64,000 bases of DNA from NCBI GenBank assembly GCA_050084985.1, contig JBITNC010000001.1, positions 175,894,001 to 175,958,000 of the forward strand. The letters run 5' to 3'. Positions within the stretch are counted from its first letter, which is position 1, and each line of letters begins with the position of its first letter. The notes beneath the pieces were generated by a model that did not search any database, had not been told where the DNA came from, and worked only from the letters and a program-made list of their open reading frames with translations. Shown here piece after piece: positions 60,890 to 64,000 of the stretch. A program made the translations under genes and the position numbers. Source of the stretch: Nageia nagi (lineage: Eukaryota > Pinophyta).

Positions 60890-63800
60890 AGCTATGAACA
60901 TGGCTCAGGAGGGGTAGCTTTCTTGATCAATGATTGCCTACACAATAGGATGCAGTTGGAGGGGATTGACACACATGCATAGTACATTTGGTTATACATC
61001 ATGAGACCATCACCTCTCTGGAGACTTTACATAGTAGGTTGTTATTTCCCTCTAATGACCTCATGTTATGCCATCCATGGAGAGGGTGAGTCTCCATTCT
61101 TGGACCTCTTCCTTGAGATCTATAGATATACAGTATAGGGGGATATCATCTTGGTAAGGGATTTTAATGGTAGGATAGGGAGTATCTAGACATAGTATTT
61201 TGATGACCAGGTATATCATCTCCACCTTAGGGCCTTAGAGTAGGATGTGGAGCTCCAACAAACATCTACCAACACTATGCCTACATCAACCTATGGAAGA
61301 TTTCTTCTTAAGATTGGTGAGACCCATGACCTCATCATTCTCATTGGTATTGCTTGATTTCCCCACTCTTGCCATCAAACTTACTTTCCTCATGCAGGTG
61401 GGTCCAGTGTTATGGACTACATCCTTGTTAGTCCCTCACTTATCCCCCTTTGCTAGACCTTCCATGTAGCCCCTTGTATCCCCCTTGCCAACCATGCCCA
61501 CCTGACCCTTTTGCTCACAAACTCCCCCCATGTCACTTTCTTATTATCCCATCACCCCACCCCTCATACACCTTGTACAATCATCCACTTTGATCAAGAT
61601 CTTGATCCTAATTATAGCTTTGTCTTGAAATAAAGACTTCCCCACATGCACTCTTTCTCCTCCATTGATGATTAAACACTTTTCCTTTCTAATATCTTAT
61701 GATCCATTATCATGCAAATTTTCCCTCACACCATCCATCCCCCATCCCATCCTTAATGACCTGGCCATTCCTTGATAAACCAATGGTTTGATGTGGAATA
61801 TGAATCTAGCCATTACCTTTACAAAAATCCCTCATGTCTTCCATTCCCTACATTACTCTTATAATCAACTTTTGCAAACTGAGAAGCACCACTTCTTGGC
61901 CAAAATATGACAAGAAATCATCTCGACACTCCATCCTAACCCTAAGTCTTTCTTGCACTCCTTCTTTCCTAGAATACACCACACTAACCATATCACCTTC
62001 TAGGATTGGAGCATTTATGCCTCCTAGCTCTACACTGATCCCAACCACATCCCTTCATTCCTCATCACTTGCCCTTCTTCCTTTGACTTCTTTTCCCCTC
62101 CCCTCATCCATAAATCCATCTATAAGCTTAGTTTTGGGAAACCGCCTAACATCAAAAATCTTCAAGCCAAATATCTCAAGCACACTAGTTCCATATTGCC
62201 TCCTTCCTCTCCCATCTCTTCAACACCATCATTTGCACTAGATTCACCATCCCTTGAACCCTAAACATTATCCATCCCATCCACAAATCAATTGACCCTT
62301 ATGATCCAATCAATTACCACACCATTATGAATGGCCTTATGCCATTATTCTTGAGGACTACACATCTTAGCTAGTAGACACTAAAGGCTTTAGAGCATAA
62401 GGATAGGTAGGTTTTTGTAGATACCATCACAACATCGACCACATCCTCACCCTTTTAATGATTATTAAGGAAGCCAAGTTTTAGAAGACCCCAATTTTTA
62501 GTTTCTTTGTAGATTTTGGGAAGGCTTTTGATACTATTCTACACCATAGACTCATGGATAGACTTAGATGATTAGGGATCCTTGAGCTAGGCCTTACATC
62601 CATCTTAACTCTATATGAGTCAGTTTCAAGGATGATGCACATTACAAAAGGACTCTATGACACCATCTATAGCACCATTGGGGAGAAGTAGGGTTGCTCA
62701 CTTTCTTTGACCCTCTTTGATCTCTACATTGATGAGCTAGAGTCACTTATACTTGAGACTATCAACATCAACACCTGGTGCCTTCTTTACAACACTCATG
62801 TTCCTCTCCTCCTCTTTACCAATGATATTGTATTACTTTCACACATAGTAGATGGTCTTCAACATTTACTAGATATCCTCGATCTATTCAACACTAGACA
62901 GGACTTGGTGGTTAATTTGAACAAAACCAATATTTTGGTCTTCAAGACCTTGAAGATCATTATTGATCAGACTCAGCTCACTTACAAAGCCAAGGTTATT
63001 GAGATTGCCACATCTTACACCTACTTAGGAGTGCTCTTCATGGGATCTTAATTCTCTATGCGAACGGTAACCCCACCTAGAGTATGATGAGGATATGTTG
63101 CAGTTTCCTCCTTAGAGAGATAGTGTGTCTAGCTCCATTTCTAAGATATCTCATCCAAGCTCTAGTTATTCCACACTTTGGTCACCCCTCAATATTGTAT
63201 GATTCTAAGGTTTGGGGCCTTAGCTTAAGGAGCTTGAATTGGGCCACAGTCGAGAGGATTTTGGTTGGCACTCTTTTGTGCTCTATTCAAAACAAGAGAT
63301 CTATTTTGCACCAAAGTATGTCTATAGAGTTTGGTTACCAACCTTTACAAATATGATCCCTTGCATTAATGGTCTTCTTTCTTCATCATCTCCATACATT
63401 TTCCTTTATGAGTAGAAAGAATTGAATCCCCTCTCAAGCCTTGGCATCATCCATGGACTTGGCAGCTTAGGGTTGTCATTGATGTTGGTTCTCTAAGGCC
63501 TTTGAGGCATTGTAATGCTTCAAGTTTTCATTGAACGAGCTACCTATACCCTTGGGAGATACCCATAAAGACCCAAATGTCATGTTAGCTTAAATCAAAG
63601 ACATACTTTACAAGGCTTACATACAATGTACTTGGGTTTCCCCCCAACCTCCCCTCATACCCAAGTTGTTGCACTACTCTCATCACTTCCTAAGGATTGT
63701 TTGAGGGTTGATTGGATCCCCTAAGTACATTTTTCTACACCTCCCTCTTGGTTTATTAATGGTTTTATGCTAGTTCAAAGTGTGCTCCCCTCAACTTTGG

Positions 63801-64000
63801 ATCGATATTGATCATCATTTAACACATGAGCTTCTAGTATGTTGGTTGTGCTTGCTAGAGCCTAAGACAAAGGATCACTTCATCTTTAGATGTTCGATTT
63901 ATTATGATATTTGTGGGTGCTATCATTATCTTTTTCAAGATTCCCATAGCTCGATCTTGATATTTTTCAATTCCCATACCATTGTTGTTTGGCACTCTAT
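60890..64000 (+). pseudogene. LINE retrotransposon with endonuclease and RT, running off the window
   Basis: Decayed non-LTR retrotransposon ORF. The AP-endonuclease part at 60,890-61,460 shows SGGVAFLINDCL, YIVGCYFPLM and ILVRDFNGRIGS (the GDFN motif with Arg for Gly). A variable, C-rich middle follows. RT from about 62,380 has QVGF-region remnants, FFVDFGKAFDTILHHRLM with a catalytic Asp, GCSLSLTLFDLYIDELES, and LLFTNDIVLLSH, where the YADD box is FTND. LVVNLNKTNILVFKT and YTYLGVLF follow. The C-terminal region to the window edge keeps a zinc motif CWLCLLEPKTKDHFIFRC near 63,840-63,895. Most stops are TAG. The clade is not L1; RTE-like is a guess. Confidence 0.7.

Noticed and set aside
61834-62241. 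135-codon plus-strand frame as a gene of its own
   Set aside because: It lies inside the LINE ORF region in a C-rich, Ser/Pro-rich linker and has no independent features.

Overview
The window reads as a repeat-rich intergenic stretch of a large land-plant nuclear genome. Everything recognisable in it is transposable-element sequence. I see no intact host gene and no tRNA, rRNA or CRISPR. The plant signals are: a copia primer-binding site that matches initiator-Met tRNA, Tat-lineage Ty3/gypsy elements with a second RNase H, a plant mobile domain (PMD) reading frame, and decay dominated by C-to-T changes. Old, deeply nested LTR elements and very AT-rich spacers would suit a gymnosperm or another giant-genome plant. 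That placement is inference.

Layout. (1) 1-48,548 is one nest. The outermost element, C, is on the minus strand. Its 3' LTR is at 1-893 (cut by the window edge), and its interior encodes a protein I do not recognise. Its 5' LTR of about 3 kb runs from 27,324 to 48,548. Element A (2,759-26,889, minus, TSD CATAC on both sides) sits inside C's interior. Element B (28,859-47,111, plus, TSD CAAAT/CAAAC) sits inside C's 5' LTR. A has itself received a solo LTR of about 4.05 kb (7,820-11,870) and a 488-bp solo LTR (25,751-26,238). (2) 48,549-50,428 holds a related LTR end and a tandemly triplicated LINE reverse-transcriptase fragment. (3) 50,429-55,511 is a complete Ty1/copia element with two 510-bp LTRs. 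(4) 55,512-58,877 is a candidate non-coding LTR element full of short tandem repeats. (5) 59,430-60,665 is the 3' end of an L1-type LINE. (6) 60,890 to the window end is a second LINE with endonuclease, reverse transcriptase and C-terminal domains.

How the parts work together. A and B belong to one family group. Both have the order LTR, PBS, 5' leader with ~100-bp tandem repeats, gag, protease, RT-RNase H, archaeal-type RNase H, integrase, then a sense-strand extra ORF of about 500 codons, then an antisense PMD ORF, PPT and LTR. Without its two insertions A would be about 19.6 kb, close to B's 18.3 kb. The extra sense ORF is alignable along its length between A and B and matches no family I know. 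It is the best candidate here for something undescribed.

All coding regions are dead. Most premature stops sit where Gln, Arg or Trp would be expected, as C-to-T decay of methylated DNA would give. In the copia element the gag-pol frame is unbroken by indels over almost 1,300 codons apart from one near the end, yet it carries about 14 stops. All alignments were done by eye, so percentages and exact ends are approximate.
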